Shown here: positions 35,817 through 44,104 of the stretch, piece after piece
How positions within the stretch are numbered: position 1 is the first letter of the stretch
Layout: the number at the start of each line of letters is the position of its first letter
DNA from: Bog-756 sp963727075
GTDB taxonomy: Bacteria > Actinomycetota > Acidimicrobiia > Acidimicrobiales > RAAP-2
Reading direction: 5' to 3'
Assembly (NCBI GenBank): GCA_963727075.1
Contig: CAVSET010000006.1
Location: 496,001 to 560,000 of the forward strand
Length of the DNA stretch: 64,000 nucleotides
Program-made: the position numbers and the translations under genes
The notes under the pieces: model-generated
The model's input: the letters and a program-made list of their open reading frames with translations, nothing else
Told to the model about the DNA's origin: nothing
The model's database searches: none

Positions 35817-36538
35817 CCACACGTGGAACCAATGACCGGCTTTCGGCACTCGACTCATTGAGCGAAGAGATCTCTGCGTGCCGGCGCTGCCCTCGCCTCG
35901 TGGCTTGGCGCGAGCAGGTGGCTCTAGTTAAGCGAGCCGCATTCCTGGACCAGGACTATTGGGGCCGACCGCTGCCCGGTTTCGGCGACCCCGCTGCCCG
36001 TGTCTTGCTCGTAGGATTAGCTCCCGCGGCCCATGGCGGCAATCGCACCGGTCGGGTTTTCACCGGTGACCGGTCCGGCGACTGGCTGTTCGCTTCCCTG
36101 TGGCGCACGGGTTTCGCCAACCAACCAGAGAGCGTGGCCATTGATGATGGCCTTGCCTTGTCCGACGCTTACGTGGTGGCCGCAGTTCGGTGCGCCCCTC
36201 CGGCCAACAAGCCCACGCCCTCCGAGCGGGATGCCTGCGTGCCATATTTGAGCCGTGAGCGTTCGCTACTTACCCATGTGCGGGTCATCGTTGCGCTCGG
36301 CCAGTTCGCACATCAGATCGTCGCCGGCGAGCTCGGAATCAGGCCCCGGCACCGGTTCGGTCACGGAGTCGAAGCGGTGGCGTCGGACGGAACCGTGCTG
36401 CTGAGCTCCTACCATCCGAGCCAAAGGAACACGTTTACTGGCACACTCACCGAATCCATGTTAGACGAGGTGCTGGTCCGGGCCCGCTCTTTGGCCGATG
36501 AAGGTCCTCCGGAGGAGTCGATCGCGGGCGCGAAGTGA
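35813..36538 (+). CDS. Family 5 uracil-DNA glycosylase (UdgB type)
   Basis: A DNA repair enzyme of 241 residues that removes uracil and other deaminated bases. The 4Fe-4S cysteines are CRRC near residue 20, then AAVRCAPP and ERDACVPY. Motif A is VGLAPAAHGGNRTGRVFTGD, lacking the polar catalytic residue of family 4, as is normal in family 5. Motif B is SYHPSQRNTFTGTLT. I chose GTG 35813 because it overlaps the small peptide gene and removes a non-family N-terminus. The last 15 residues are variable. Confidence 0.9.
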   Translation: MTTRGTNDRLSALDSLSEEISACRRCPRLVAWREQVALVKRAAFLDQDYWGRPLPGFGDPAARVLLVGLAPAAHGGNRTGRVFTGDRSGDWLFASLWRTGFANQPESVAIDDGLALSDAYVVAAVRCAPPANKPTPSERDACVPYLSRERSLLTHVRVIVALGQFAHQIVAGELGIRPRHRFGHGVEAVASDGTVLLSSYHPSQRNTFTGTLTESMLDEVLVRARSLADEGPPEESIAGAK

Positions 36539-36593
36539 TTGTTCGGCTCGTCCGCAGAGTGAACTCCCGGGCTCGTCGGCCAGGTTCCGACAT

Positions 36594-36750
36594 CTGAAGT
36601 GCGCGTCCATAAGAGAAGCTCAGCATCCACGGCTGGGGGTCGTGCCGAGCTATGGCGTCCAGGCGGGCGGTAGCGTCCTCGTCGGTTTCGAGTCCGTGTG
36701 GGATGCCCCCGACCGCCGATCTGCTCTGGCTGCCACCATCGATGCGCATG
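36594..36750 (-). pseudogene. Fragment of class I fructose-bisphosphate aldolase
   Basis: The minus strand encodes SAVGGIPHGLETDEDATARL, then DAIARHDPQPWMLSFSYGRALQ. (S)DE(E/D)ATA.LDA......PW.L(S/T)FSYGRALQ is the C-terminal signature of class I aldolase. The flanking residues do not continue the family on either side, so only about 50 codons survive. No start or stop is meaningful. Confidence 0.6.
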
Positions 36751-36815
36751 GCGAAGGAGGGAGCAAAATGAGGGGTGGTGGAATGAGCGATGCGCTTGCA
36801 CATCGATGAGGCCCT

Positions 36816-36945
36816 GTGAGGGCAGCGGCGCAGGGCATGCCTCGCATCGGAGAGGGCAGGGCGCTCGAGTGGGCGCTCGAAGCCTTCTGGGCAGGCCGAA
36901 TCCGGGCGGAAGAACTCGAGATTCAGGCAGCCGCGAGCACGAGTA
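36816..36945 (+). pseudogene. N-terminal fragment of cobalamin-independent methionine synthase
   Basis: The plus strand reads GMPRIGEGRALEWALEAFW then AGRIRAEELEIQAA. The start of MetE is (T)xGxPRIGxxRELKxALExYWxGxIxxxELxxxAxELR, so the match is clear over about 38 residues. Nothing else of the roughly 760-residue enzyme is visible. It lies next to the aldolase fragment. Confidence 0.6.
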
Positions 36946-37122
36946 CTACCCGCCGTGGCAGCATCCTCCCGTACCTCCTGCGGGAGCCGGCACGCCGATC
37001 AGTTCGATGCGCCAGGGCCTTGAGACACTGGTGATCAAGCACGTTGATTCTCGATCGATTCCACCTTGCGGGTCCGGGTCCATCAGGGGAAGCCAGGAAG
37101 ACCAGGACATAAAGGAGCGCCC

Positions 37123-37434
37123 ATGCCACATGTCGCATTCCTGGTAACCGACCAGGTCGTGATCCAGCCCGGTTCGGTCGTTTCGAAGGTCATCCATCGA
37201 GATGACGCGCTCAATGTGACCGTGTTCGGTTTTGATGCCGGAGAGGGGCTAAGTGAGCACCAGGCCAGACAGGCGGCAGTGGTCCAGGTTCTGTCTGGGC
37301 GGCTACGGTTCACCGTCGATGGCGAGGATCTCGATCTCGGGCCCGGATTGTGGCTCCACATGTCGCCAGGCGCGCCCCATGCGCTTGAGGCCCTGGAGCC
37401 GACGGTGATGCTCCTCACGCTCGTTCAGCCCTGA
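37123..37434 (+). CDS. Cupin-domain protein
   Basis: A single-cupin protein of 103 residues. Motif 1 is GLSEHQARQAAVVQVLSGRL, with only one His, and motif 2 is DLGPGLWLHMSPGAPHALEA. The His and Glu set is reduced compared with metal-binding cupins. ATG 37123 has AAGGAG 5 bp upstream. It is probably a small-molecule binding or sensing protein, with the substrate unknown. S-element copy 8 lies 149 bp downstream. Confidence 0.82.
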   Translation: MPHVAFLVTDQVVIQPGSVVSKVIHRDDALNVTVFGFDAGEGLSEHQARQAAVVQVLSGRLRFTVDGEDLDLGPGLWLHMSPGAPHALEALEPTVMLLTLVQP

Positions 37435-37582
37435 CGACGACCGAACGTAATGCCGCCGAAGGGCCTGTCCACAGGGTCGGTGGAGCACCAGGCGTGGCAT
37501 AAGTGCCGTCGTGGGGCAGGACATAGCGGCAGGCGCCGGTGATAAGGGTCGGCCTCGCCCGGCAAGAGCCTCGCTTTGAAGT

Positions 37583-37715
37583 GGCTCAGGCAGCCACCAC
37601 GAAACTGAAAGGGAGCTCCAAACGTCGGTTCCCTCGCGTACGGCGCGCTTCAGGGACCTCGCCGGTACCGGAAACTACGTTGCGGGCAGGGGTAGTGGGG
37701 GAGGGGTGGGGGTGT
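37583..37715 (+). repeat. S-element copy 8 with a G-quadruplex-like 3' box
   Basis: The core is present (GGCTCAGGCAGCCACC, AAACGTCGG), but the right arm is altered (AACTACGTT). The 3' box holds five G-runs of 3-5 bases at 37684-37712 with loops of one to four bases, the strongest G4-type motif in the window. Confidence 0.8.
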
Positions 37716-37899
37716 GAGTCGCCGTCGTTGGACCCGATGCAAACGTCACCTTGGACACCGGTGGGGTGCAGCGAGGGCCACCACGCCGGTACAGGCCATG
37801 ATCCAGTGCGGATGAGAGCCCAGGAATCGGGCGTAGACACCAGTGCGTTGAATGGACCAGCGGCAACCAGCAGGACGAACCCGAAGTGCCCTCGCCTCG
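37716..37899. other. Short gap before the phosphatase stop
   Basis: I see no gene or repeat here. It would carry the 3' end of the minus-strand phosphatase transcript. Confidence 0.3.
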
Positions 37900-40113
37900 T
37901 CAGTTGGCGCCGAAGAACGGTGTGTTGAACGTGAAGACGCCTCCGTCCGAGGCCACCAGCCAATAGCCCCCGGTGGTATTGTCGGTGGCCATGCCCACGA
38001 TTGGGGCGTTGAGGCGGGTGCCTCCCATCGACCCGTAGAACTGGGCGTCGCCGAAGGAGAAGATCCCACCGTCGGAAGCCACGAACCAGTAGCCGTGTCC
38101 GCTCGGCGTGGGCGCCATCCCGTTCACCGGCTGGTTGAGCACGATGTTGCCCGTCGATCCGTAGAACGGCGCATTGAAGGAGAAGATGCCGCCGTCAGTG
38201 GCCACCAGCCAGTATCCGCCGCTGGTGTAGTCGGGGCTGATCCCGACCACCGGCTTGTTGAGGCGGACACCGCCCATCGACCCGAAGAACTGGGCATCGC
38301 CGAAGGTGAAGATGCCGCCGTCGGAGGCGACCAGCCAGTAGCCCTTGCCGTCCTGCGTGGGACCGATGTCGACGACCGGGGCGTTGAGGCGCGTGTTGCC
38401 CGTCGATCCGTAGAACCCGGCATCGCCGAAGGTGAACGTCCCGCCGTCGGCGGCAACCAACCAGTAGCCCATGCCGTCGGGGGTGGCCACGATGTGGTTG
38501 ACCGGGGCGTTCAGGGCCTTACCGGCCATCGATCCGTAGTTGACTGCGTTCCCGTGGGCGGACACGCCGCCATGGGCGTCGGCCAACCAATATCCAGATC
38601 CGTCAGGCAGGGAAGCCATACCGGTGACCGGGCCTTGGAGGTTGCCGTTGGCGTTGTTGATCGGCGGCGGGGGGGAAGTCGGGGGCGGGGGGGTCGAGGG
38701 CGTACCGAAGGTGTAGGTCTGCTGGTCGAAGGTCTGACCAGTCGAGTCGGTGGGCGTCACCGTCACCTGGTTGCCGTTCACCGTGACGAGCAAGTACTCG
38801 TAGACGTGCGCGTCGGAGGTCGGCGTCGGGGCGTGGCAGGAGGATCCCGACCCGACGGCATAGGCAGCGAACGGGCTGCACCCGCTGACGGAGCCGAGCG
38901 TCGCACCGCCGGCGCCGGTGACATAGCTGACCATCGGCTTGCCGGGGATCTGGGGAAGGTTGCGCTCATAGATGTGGGCGTGCCCGTTGAACACCACGTC
39001 CACGCCGTTGGCGGCCAAGAGGCCTTCGAGACCGGTCGGTCCGTCCAGGTAGGTGTCGGAGCCCTGGCCGGAGCTGTCGGCGTATAGGGGGTAGTGAAAG
39101 AAGGCGAACTTCAGGGCCTTGCCGGCGTGAGCCGCAAGGTCGGCCTTCAGCCAGGCCAGCTCGGCCCCGCAGGGCCCGCAACCGGAGACCGGGCCGTTCC
39201 AGTGGTTCGAGAAATCGCCCTGGTACCCCCCCTGGCTGTCGGCCCAGGCCGCCTCGAGGACGTAGAACCGGGCCCCTCCCCAATCGAAGGCGTACCAGGA
39301 GCTGGCGTAGGGGGTGCCGGAGTAGGACTCCGGGAGGTTCCGGCCTCCCGACACCTGGGCCGCCAGGGGGGCTGGGAAGTTCTGCAGGTAGGGGAGATTG
39401 TTCGTGAACCCGTGGTTGCCCTGCGCCGCGAAGATCGGTCGGCTGCCGATCTTCGGGAGATAGGACGACGGGAACACGTTTCCCTGGGTGAGGTCGCCGT
39501 AGTTGGTCTGGCTGCCGTTCTCGTTGTCGCTGTCCCCGGTGCTCACCACGAAGCTGGCCGGGCCGGCCCCGATCTGGCCCATCACCCCGGCCTCGCCCGT
39601 GGACCCGCCGCCGACGGCGCCGAAGTCCCCGACCACCGCGAACGAAAACGGTGACCCGGGCGCAGCCGCCGTCTTGAGCTGGGGCGACGGGTCGGAGCCG
39701 AGGAGGTCGGTGGTCCCCAGTTGGATGCGGTAGCAGTAGGTTCCCGGCCCGGGGAAGGCCAGTCGCGCCGACCACTGGTACTCGGCCGTCGATCCCACTG
39801 TGATGGCAACGCTGGTGGCCGGCACGCTGTTCGACGGCGTACACACCCCGTTGGTCACCGCACCCCAGGTCGCATCCCCGGTGGTCTGTGATCGATCGGT
39901 GGCCCAGTTGACCGTCGCAGAGTTGCCGACGACCTCGCTGGCGTAGGGATACCGCCGCAGTGCGGACGAAGCGGCTTGCGACGCGGCCGGATGCACGGCC
40001 TCTGCCGCGACCACAAATGACCCGAGGAGCACAACGGTCGCCAAGATCCTCGACACGACGCGCTTCAGACCAGATGTGCGCATCAGCCTTGACGTGGTAT
40101 CCATTGGGTGCAT
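37900..40113 (-). CDS. Secreted purple acid phosphatase-like metallophosphoesterase with C-terminal GYWLVASDGG repeats
   Basis: About 737 residues. A signal peptide (LKRVVSRILATVVLLGSFVV ending near AxA) is followed by a fibronectin-like N-terminal domain. The phosphatase core has VVGDFGA (first Asp), STGDSDNENGS (GD..D/Y), AAQGNHGFTN (GNH), FFHYPLY and GHAHIYERN (GHxH), the two-metal site of purple acid phosphatases. A Pro/Thr linker (PSTPPPPTSPPPPINN) joins it to six tandem repeats of about 36-40 residues, GYWLVASDGGIFTFGDA.FYGS, likely a beta-propeller or surface-binding domain. That repeat type is common in Acidimicrobiia. The start at 40113 has GGAGG 10 bp upstream. It should scavenge phosphate outside the cell. 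Confidence 0.9.
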   Translation of the reverse strand: MHPMDTTSRLMRTSGLKRVVSRILATVVLLGSFVVAAEAVHPAASQAASSALRRYPYASEVVGNSATVNWATDRSQTTGDATWGAVTNGVCTPSNSVPATSVAITVGSTAEYQWSARLAFPGPGTYCYRIQLGTTDLLGSDPSPQLKTAAAPGSPFSFAVVGDFGAVGGGSTGEAGVMGQIGAGPASFVVSTGDSDNENGSQTNYGDLTQGNVFPSSYLPKIGSRPIFAAQGNHGFTNNLPYLQNFPAPLAAQVSGGRNLPESYSGTPYASSWYAFDWGGARFYVLEAAWADSQGGYQGDFSNHWNGPVSGCGPCGAELAWLKADLAAHAGKALKFAFFHYPLYADSSGQGSDTYLDGPTGLEGLLAANGVDVVFNGHAHIYERNLPQIPGKPMVSYVTGAGGATLGSVSGCSPFAAYAVGSGSSCHAPTPTSDAHVYEYLLVTVNGNQVTVTPTDSTGQTFDQQTYTFGTPSTPPPPTSPPPPINNANGNLQGPVTGMASLPDGSGYWLADAHGGVSAHGNAVNYGSMAGKALNAPVNHIVATPDGMGYWLVAADGGTFTFGDAGFYGSTGNTRLNAPVVDIGPTQDGKGYWLVASDGGIFTFGDAQFFGSMGGVRLNKPVVGISPDYTSGGYWLVATDGGIFSFNAPFYGSTGNIVLNQPVNGMAPTPSGHGYWFVASDGGIFSFGDAQFYGSMGGTRLNAPIVGMATDNTTGGYWLVASDGGVFTFNTPFFGAN

Positions 40114-40321
40114 TCCGGCGCTGCCTCCTTTCATCAGCCTGACTAGCTTGAGTTCGACTACCAGAGGCGAACGTCCCGACGAGGCCCGTTTATCCGACGG
40201 TTACAGGGGAGAGAGAAGCGGCCTGCTGCGCCAGTACTTCCCTCGCAACACCGACCTGTCGGTTCACTCCCAGGCTCAGCTCAACGCCGTGGCCAGGAAA
40301 CTCAATGTGAGGCCTCGCTAG

Positions 40322-40448
40322 GAAGCAATCGTGAAGCTGAAGGGAAGCTGGAAACGTCGGTCCCCTCGCGGACGAGCCGCCTCAGCGACCTCGCCGGCAC
40401 CGGGCCCGACGATGGGGCGGAGATGGTGGGGAAAGCGTGGTCTGGGCC
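40322..40448 (+). repeat. S-element copy 9
   Basis: A slightly diverged copy: GAAGCAATCGTGAAGCTGAA, GAAACGTCGG, then CCTCG-CGGA-CGAGC and GGGCCCGACGA. It lies 209 bp upstream of the phosphatase start, between two divergent regions. Confidence 0.82.
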
Positions 40449-40522
40449 AGGCCCGGGCGTCCCACTTCCAAACGAAGACGACACGGACCCCTGGTCGATC
40501 AAATCGGCAGAGCCATCCGGTC

Positions 40523-41356
40523 TTATGAGCCGGACTTGTCCGCGCTCAACGGCCGCGAGTCGAAGCTGAAGTCGCTTTGATCCATGACGAGTGCCGCCCA
40601 GGCTTCGCGCCCGAGCTGGGGGTTGAGACGTCCGATGGTGTTGGCCATCATCCTGAGCGCTGCCGGGGGAATGTGCCGGGGTGTAGCAGTGCTTCCATCG
40701 GCTGCGAGGACGGCCTGAGCAAGATCGTTGAAGGTGAGATTGTCCGGCTCGCCAATCTCGAGCGTCATGCCCCGCATATCGCTCTCGGTCACGGCGAGCT
40801 CGACTACGGCTGCTACGTCAGCGACGGAAACGAAGTTCATGGGGTTATCGCCGTGGCCGAAGACGAGGGGCCGGCCCGATCGACCGGCCGTCGTTCGGAG
40901 AAGTTCGATCCACAGTTCGAGGAAGGCTGTGGCACGCACGACAGTGGTCGGAACCCCCACGGAAGCGGCGTAGCGCTCTGCCGCATGCTTCATCCGGAAC
41001 AACTCCATGGGGCTGTCGGCGGCAGCGCCGACAGTCGAGACGAGAACGAACTCGGCACCGGCGGCGTTGGCGACTTCGATGAGATTCATATTCCCGGCGT
41101 TGTCGACGGTCGCCGGCGAGATGCCTCTTGGTCCGGTGAACCCGTGTACGGCCGATACCACGACATCGACGCCCAAGACTGCAGAGACGAGACTGTCGCG
41201 GTCCCTCACGTCGCCGGCTACCAGCTCGACGCGGTCGGCGCAACGCCCCGCCCGGTGCGCGTCGCGGCTGAGGATCCGGATTTCGAGCCCTCGGTCCGCA
41301 AGGGCGGTGGCGACCAGCGAACCGAGCCGACCAGTGCCGCCAGCGATGAGGATCAT
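40523..41356 (-). CDS. NmrA/atypical SDR NAD(P)-binding protein
   Basis: A Rossmann-fold protein of 277 residues starting MILIAGGTGRLGSLVATAL, with the GGTGxxG nucleotide-binding loop. VELVAGDVRDRDSL, VVSAVHGFTGP and FVLVSTVGAAADSPMELFRM, then KHAAERYAASVGVPTTVVRA (the YxxxK equivalent region is relaxed), follow the NmrA/atypical SDR pattern. FVSVADVAAVVELAV is also typical. The substrate is unknown. It is 16 bp downstream of the SnoaL-like gene and divergent from the TetR gene, its likely regulator. Confidence 0.88.
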   Translation of the reverse strand: MILIAGGTGRLGSLVATALADRGLEIRILSRDAHRAGRCADRVELVAGDVRDRDSLVSAVLGVDVVVSAVHGFTGPRGISPATVDNAGNMNLIEVANAAGAEFVLVSTVGAAADSPMELFRMKHAAERYAASVGVPTTVVRATAFLELWIELLRTTAGRSGRPLVFGHGDNPMNFVSVADVAAVVELAVTESDMRGMTLEIGEPDNLTFNDLAQAVLAADGSTATPRHIPPAALRMMANTIGRLNPQLGREAWAALVMDQSDFSFDSRPLSADKSGS

Positions 41357-41372
41357 CCGAGGTCTCCTGGTG

Positions 41373-41609
41373 TCACCTGATGTACCGGAGGATTTTGGCG
41401 GTGAGATCAGGAACGGCTGCGAAGATTTGCGTCCAGTTCTTGCGGACCTGCTCGTTCCCGACGAAGCCTCGCTCGGGGTGGGCCGGTGTCTCGTTCCGGT
41501 AGTCGGATGCGAAGCAGGCGACTAAACCTTCCAGGTCGTGGTCGTTGGTGGCCTGGCTCAGGCGGTCCACCAGGGAAGAACTCTCGGCTTGGGATCGGGC
41601 AGACGCCAT
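41373..41609 (-). CDS. SnoaL-like / NTF2-fold protein, short
   Basis: A protein of 78 residues: VDRLSQATNDHDLEGLVACF, SDYRNETPAHPERGF and NWTQIFAAVPDLTAKILRYI. This is the first two thirds of a SnoaL-like polyketide-cyclase/NTF2 domain, usually 120-140 residues. It ends early at TGA, so it may be truncated. It forms an operon with the NmrA gene, whose RBS (AGGAG) directly follows. Confidence 0.7.
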   Translation of the reverse strand: MASARSQAESSSLVDRLSQATNDHDLEGLVACFASDYRNETPAHPERGFVGNEQVRKNWTQIFAAVPDLTAKILRYIR

Positions 41610-41636
41610 CGTTGGTCCCGTTTTAGGTCGAGTGTG

Positions 41637-41651
41637 CTAGAACAGTTCCAG
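41637..41651. promoter_or_regulatory. Palindrome between SnoaL-like and TetR genes
   Basis: CTAGAACAGTTCCAG is an imperfect palindrome (CT.GAAC-A-GTTC.AG, one mismatched pair) in the 46-bp space between divergent genes. It is a probable TetR operator controlling both directions. Confidence 0.5.
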
Positions 41652-41655
41652 CAGT

Positions 41656-42318
41656 ATGGAACCAAAATCACCACAAGTCAACCGGACACGCCGCTACGAC
41701 TCGCCCCGCCGTCGCGAGCAGGCCCGCCAGACCCGCGAGGCGATCCTCCAGAGCGCCCGGCGGCGGTTTCTGCGCGACGGTTTCGTGCCAACCACGATCT
41801 CCGTCATCGCAGCGGAGGTGGGCGTGTCCGTTGACACCATCTACAAGGCATTTGGGGGCAAGCCGGGACTCGTGCGGGCCATCTGCGAAGAGGCGCTGGG
41901 TGGAGAGGGGCCAGTCCATGCCGAAACCCGTTCGGACGCACTCCAGGCGCAGGAGCGCGATCCTCGCAAAATCGTCCACGGCTGGGGCTCACTCACAGCC
42001 GAAGTTGCCCCCAGGATCTCTCCGATCCTGCTGCTTGTGCGCGATGCCGCAAGCACGGATTCGGAGATGGCCAGTCTCAGAGCCGACCTGGATGCGGAGC
42101 GCTTCGAGCGCATGACCCGGAATGCTCACAACCTTGCCGCCGCCGGTCACCTTCGGCCAGAAATTGCCGAGGACGTGGCGGGGGAGATCCTGTGGACCTA
42201 CAGCTCGCCAGAGATCTATGAGCTTCTTGTCCTCATCCGCGGCTGGCCGCTCGCACGCTACGGAGGTTTCATCGCCGATGCCCTGATCGCCGCCCTCCTC
42301 CCTCCGACGACGTCATAA
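41656..42318 (+). CDS. TetR/AcrR-family regulator
   Basis: A repressor of 220 residues. The DNA-binding part is REAILQSARRRFLRDGFVPT, then ISVIAAEVGVSVDTIYKAFGGKPGLV, a standard TetR helix-turn-helix. The C-terminal half is helical with LLVRDAASTDSEMASLR and resembles the TetR_C group linked to oxidoreductase operons. The ATG lies 4 bp after the palindrome, so the transcript would be leaderless or start further in. It likely regulates the divergent SnoaL-NmrA pair. Confidence 0.88.
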   Translation: MEPKSPQVNRTRRYDSPRRREQARQTREAILQSARRRFLRDGFVPTTISVIAAEVGVSVDTIYKAFGGKPGLVRAICEEALGGEGPVHAETRSDALQAQERDPRKIVHGWGSLTAEVAPRISPILLLVRDAASTDSEMASLRADLDAERFERMTRNAHNLAAAGHLRPEIAEDVAGEILWTYSSPEIYELLVLIRGWPLARYGGFIADALIAALLPPTTS

Positions 42319-42362
42319 CCGCTCCAGGTCAGTTAGCTTGCCGGTCGAAGCTGGCTTCGGCC

Positions 42363-42500
42363 AGCTCATGCAGCCACTGTGAAAGCTGAAGGGAAGCCCT
42401 AAACGTCGGTCCCCTCGCGTACGGGGCGCCTCAGCGACCCCGACCGGAACCGAGCCCACGTTGGCGGGGGAGCGGGGGAGCAGGGGGGGTGTGGCCCGGA
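42363..42500 (+). repeat. S-element copy 10
   Basis: Full-length copy, 44 bp after the TetR stop. The left arm is AAACGTCGG and the right arm CCCACGTTGG (one mismatch). The inner hairpin is CCTCG-CGTA-CGGGG. The 3' box is very G-rich (GGGGGAGCGGGGGAGCAGG). Confidence 0.85.
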
Positions 42501-42619
42501 GGGGGCGTGGCTGTCCCACCGAACCCGCGTTTGGGTGCACGGGGAGTCAGACCTGACAGGATGGCCACAGAAGGTTGAAGGCAGCCTGGCAGAGTCAGAC
42601 CTCTGGGAGAACACCGGGT

Positions 42620-42860
42620 GGAGGGGCGCTTCCTGGACGAAGGTCTGCACTGCATCGTCGCGCTTGGCGTCGGAATACGGAGCCGTGACGCGCTCACTTC
42701 TGATGTAGCGCTGCAGAACGAGCCCCGCTGCTTCTGGGCCGACCTCGTCGGCGCGGAGCATCTCGATCTTCCGACCCTGTCGAAGGGTCACCTCAGGCTT
42801 CGCACGCACGTTGTGGACCCAGGCCACCATACTGCGCACATGCGAACCAGAAGCAGGCCA
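42620..42860 (-). pseudogene. C-terminal part of a deazaflavin-dependent nitroreductase-family gene
   Basis: The minus strand reads SMVAWVHNVRAKPEVTLRQG, then KIEMLRADEVGPEAAGLVL, and RYIRSERV...APLHPVF. WVHNVRA.PEV is the signature following the F420 loop in Ddn/DUF385 proteins, and HPVF is the normal end. The N-terminal half, including the cofactor loop, is missing. The piece begins right at the stop of the next gene upstream. Confidence 0.6.
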
Positions 42861-42861
42861 C

Positions 42862-43653
42862 CTAGGCTGCCATCCCGTCTGGAGCCCACCGTGCGTAGGC
42901 GAACTCGTCGATCGCGACGATCAGCCCGCCTAGCCCGAACAATGGCATGGTCAGTGCCGCAGCGATACCGGTCCAGCGGAGACGCTTGAACCACGTCTGG
43001 TCGGCCAAAGCATGCGCATTGAGGATTGCTGCCCACCAGGCAGCCATCGCAATCAGGGCGCCGACAGCCGCAACGCTGAAGCCGATCGATTCGATGAACA
43101 ATGTCGGCCACAGGACTCCGTGAAGAGGCAAATCTTCGCCGGTTAGGTTGGCCGTGAGAAGAGCAATTGACATACCTGCACCAACCAGGATCCATCCCCG
43201 ACCGCTCCACTTCACGATCGCCGCCTTGTGAGGGGTTGCGGAGTGTGGGAGAGGGTCCAGTCCGTCCGGTGCTCCAACCAGATACGCCATCATCAAGCAC
43301 CCGAAGACGAACGCACCCAAGCCGAAGAAGGGGACAGTCAAGATGCCAACCAGACCGACCCTCCGGAGGGCGTTCAACCAATGCGTGCGTGGGAGAAGGC
43401 GGGCGTTGTGCATCGCCTCGATCCAGGCGACGATCACGGCAACAGCACCGACCAGCGCCAAGACGGCGGCGACTCCGATGAGCCCGACCATCGTCCACGA
43501 GTAGGCGTCGCCGAAACCGTGGTGTCGCCTGGCAAGCGCCAACGCGCTCGAAGGGACCAGGACACCCGCCGGGATCATGGCGGCCAGACCCCAGATCCAC
43601 ATTCGGGTAATCGCTGTCTTCGTCACCGCCTTCGGCCGGTCAATGTCTCCCAT
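42862..43653 (-). CDS. Six-helix membrane protein with internal duplication
   Basis: A protein of 263 residues with about six hydrophobic helices. The second and last thirds resemble each other: AWIEAMHNARLLPRTHWLNALRRVG...PFFGLGAF...APDG against AWWAAILNAHALADQTWFKRLRWTG...PLFGLGGL...APDG. This implies an ancient duplication of a two- or three-helix unit. No family name is known to me and no catalytic motif is seen. The start is ATG 43651-43653. Confidence 0.7.
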   Translation of the reverse strand: MGDIDRPKAVTKTAITRMWIWGLAAMIPAGVLVPSSALALARRHHGFGDAYSWTMVGLIGVAAVLALVGAVAVIVAWIEAMHNARLLPRTHWLNALRRVGLVGILTVPFFGLGAFVFGCLMMAYLVGAPDGLDPLPHSATPHKAAIVKWSGRGWILVGAGMSIALLTANLTGEDLPLHGVLWPTLFIESIGFSVAAVGALIAMAAWWAAILNAHALADQTWFKRLRWTGIAAALTMPLFGLGGLIVAIDEFAYARWAPDGMAA

Positions 43654-43699
43654 CACGGCCCCCCTCATTGCTGAGAGGCCTCGATTGTCGGGGTCGCTC

Positions 43700-43771
43700 A
43701 GGACCAGCGATTCGCTCGGCGATCCCCTGGGTGGCACCGTGCTTGCTGGCGTACACAACGAGTGTCGACAT
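43700..43771 (-). pseudogene. N-terminal fragment of a HemG-like flavodoxin gene
   Basis: ATG 43769-43771, with GGGAGG upstream, starts STLVVYASKHGATQGIAERI, the FMN phosphate loop of flavodoxin/protoporphyrinogen oxidase proteins. The similarity then ends abruptly near 43705 and the sequence runs into the membrane-protein leader. It is comparable to the complete gene at 22637-23140. Confidence 0.6.
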
Positions 43772-44104
43772 GGCTCACCTCCCGGCCACACTTTCCAGCG
43801 TGGCCCCGGCGGCTAACGCCAGCTAGAGCCAAAGGTCCTCACTTACAGGAGTCCTGCCGCCTGAACAAACCTGAGGGGAGAGTGGATCTGCCAGAAACAG
43901 CGCCGGAGGGCCGCCTCAAAGTGCCGGTCAGGCCCAGTCGATAACCGCCGCTGACCCCGGCAGTCGGGGACGCAACGTGAATCGGGATCGCACGCGACTG
44001 CTCGACAGTGATCGTGGCCATCACGCGAGGCTAGCGTCCGGTGCCCGGTGATAGATCCTGTCTCGGGCTGCTAGCAGTGTCGCTGACAAAGGGGGAATTT
44101 CCAG
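43772..44104. other. Gap with a possible SRPBCC N-terminal scrap
   Basis: On the minus strand at about 44024-43960 the peptide MATITVEQSRAIPIHV could be the first strand of an SRPBCC-type protein, but it is too short to call. Nothing else is seen. The SDR promoter should be near the right end. Confidence 0.3.

Noticed and set aside
36447..36803. Whole 118-codon minus-strand frame as an intact gene
   Set aside because: Only about 50 residues match class I aldolase. The remainder on both sides is unrelated, so it is annotated as a fragment.
43839..44024. SRPBCC protein start on the minus strand
   Set aside because: Only some 15 residues fit, which is too little to support a call.
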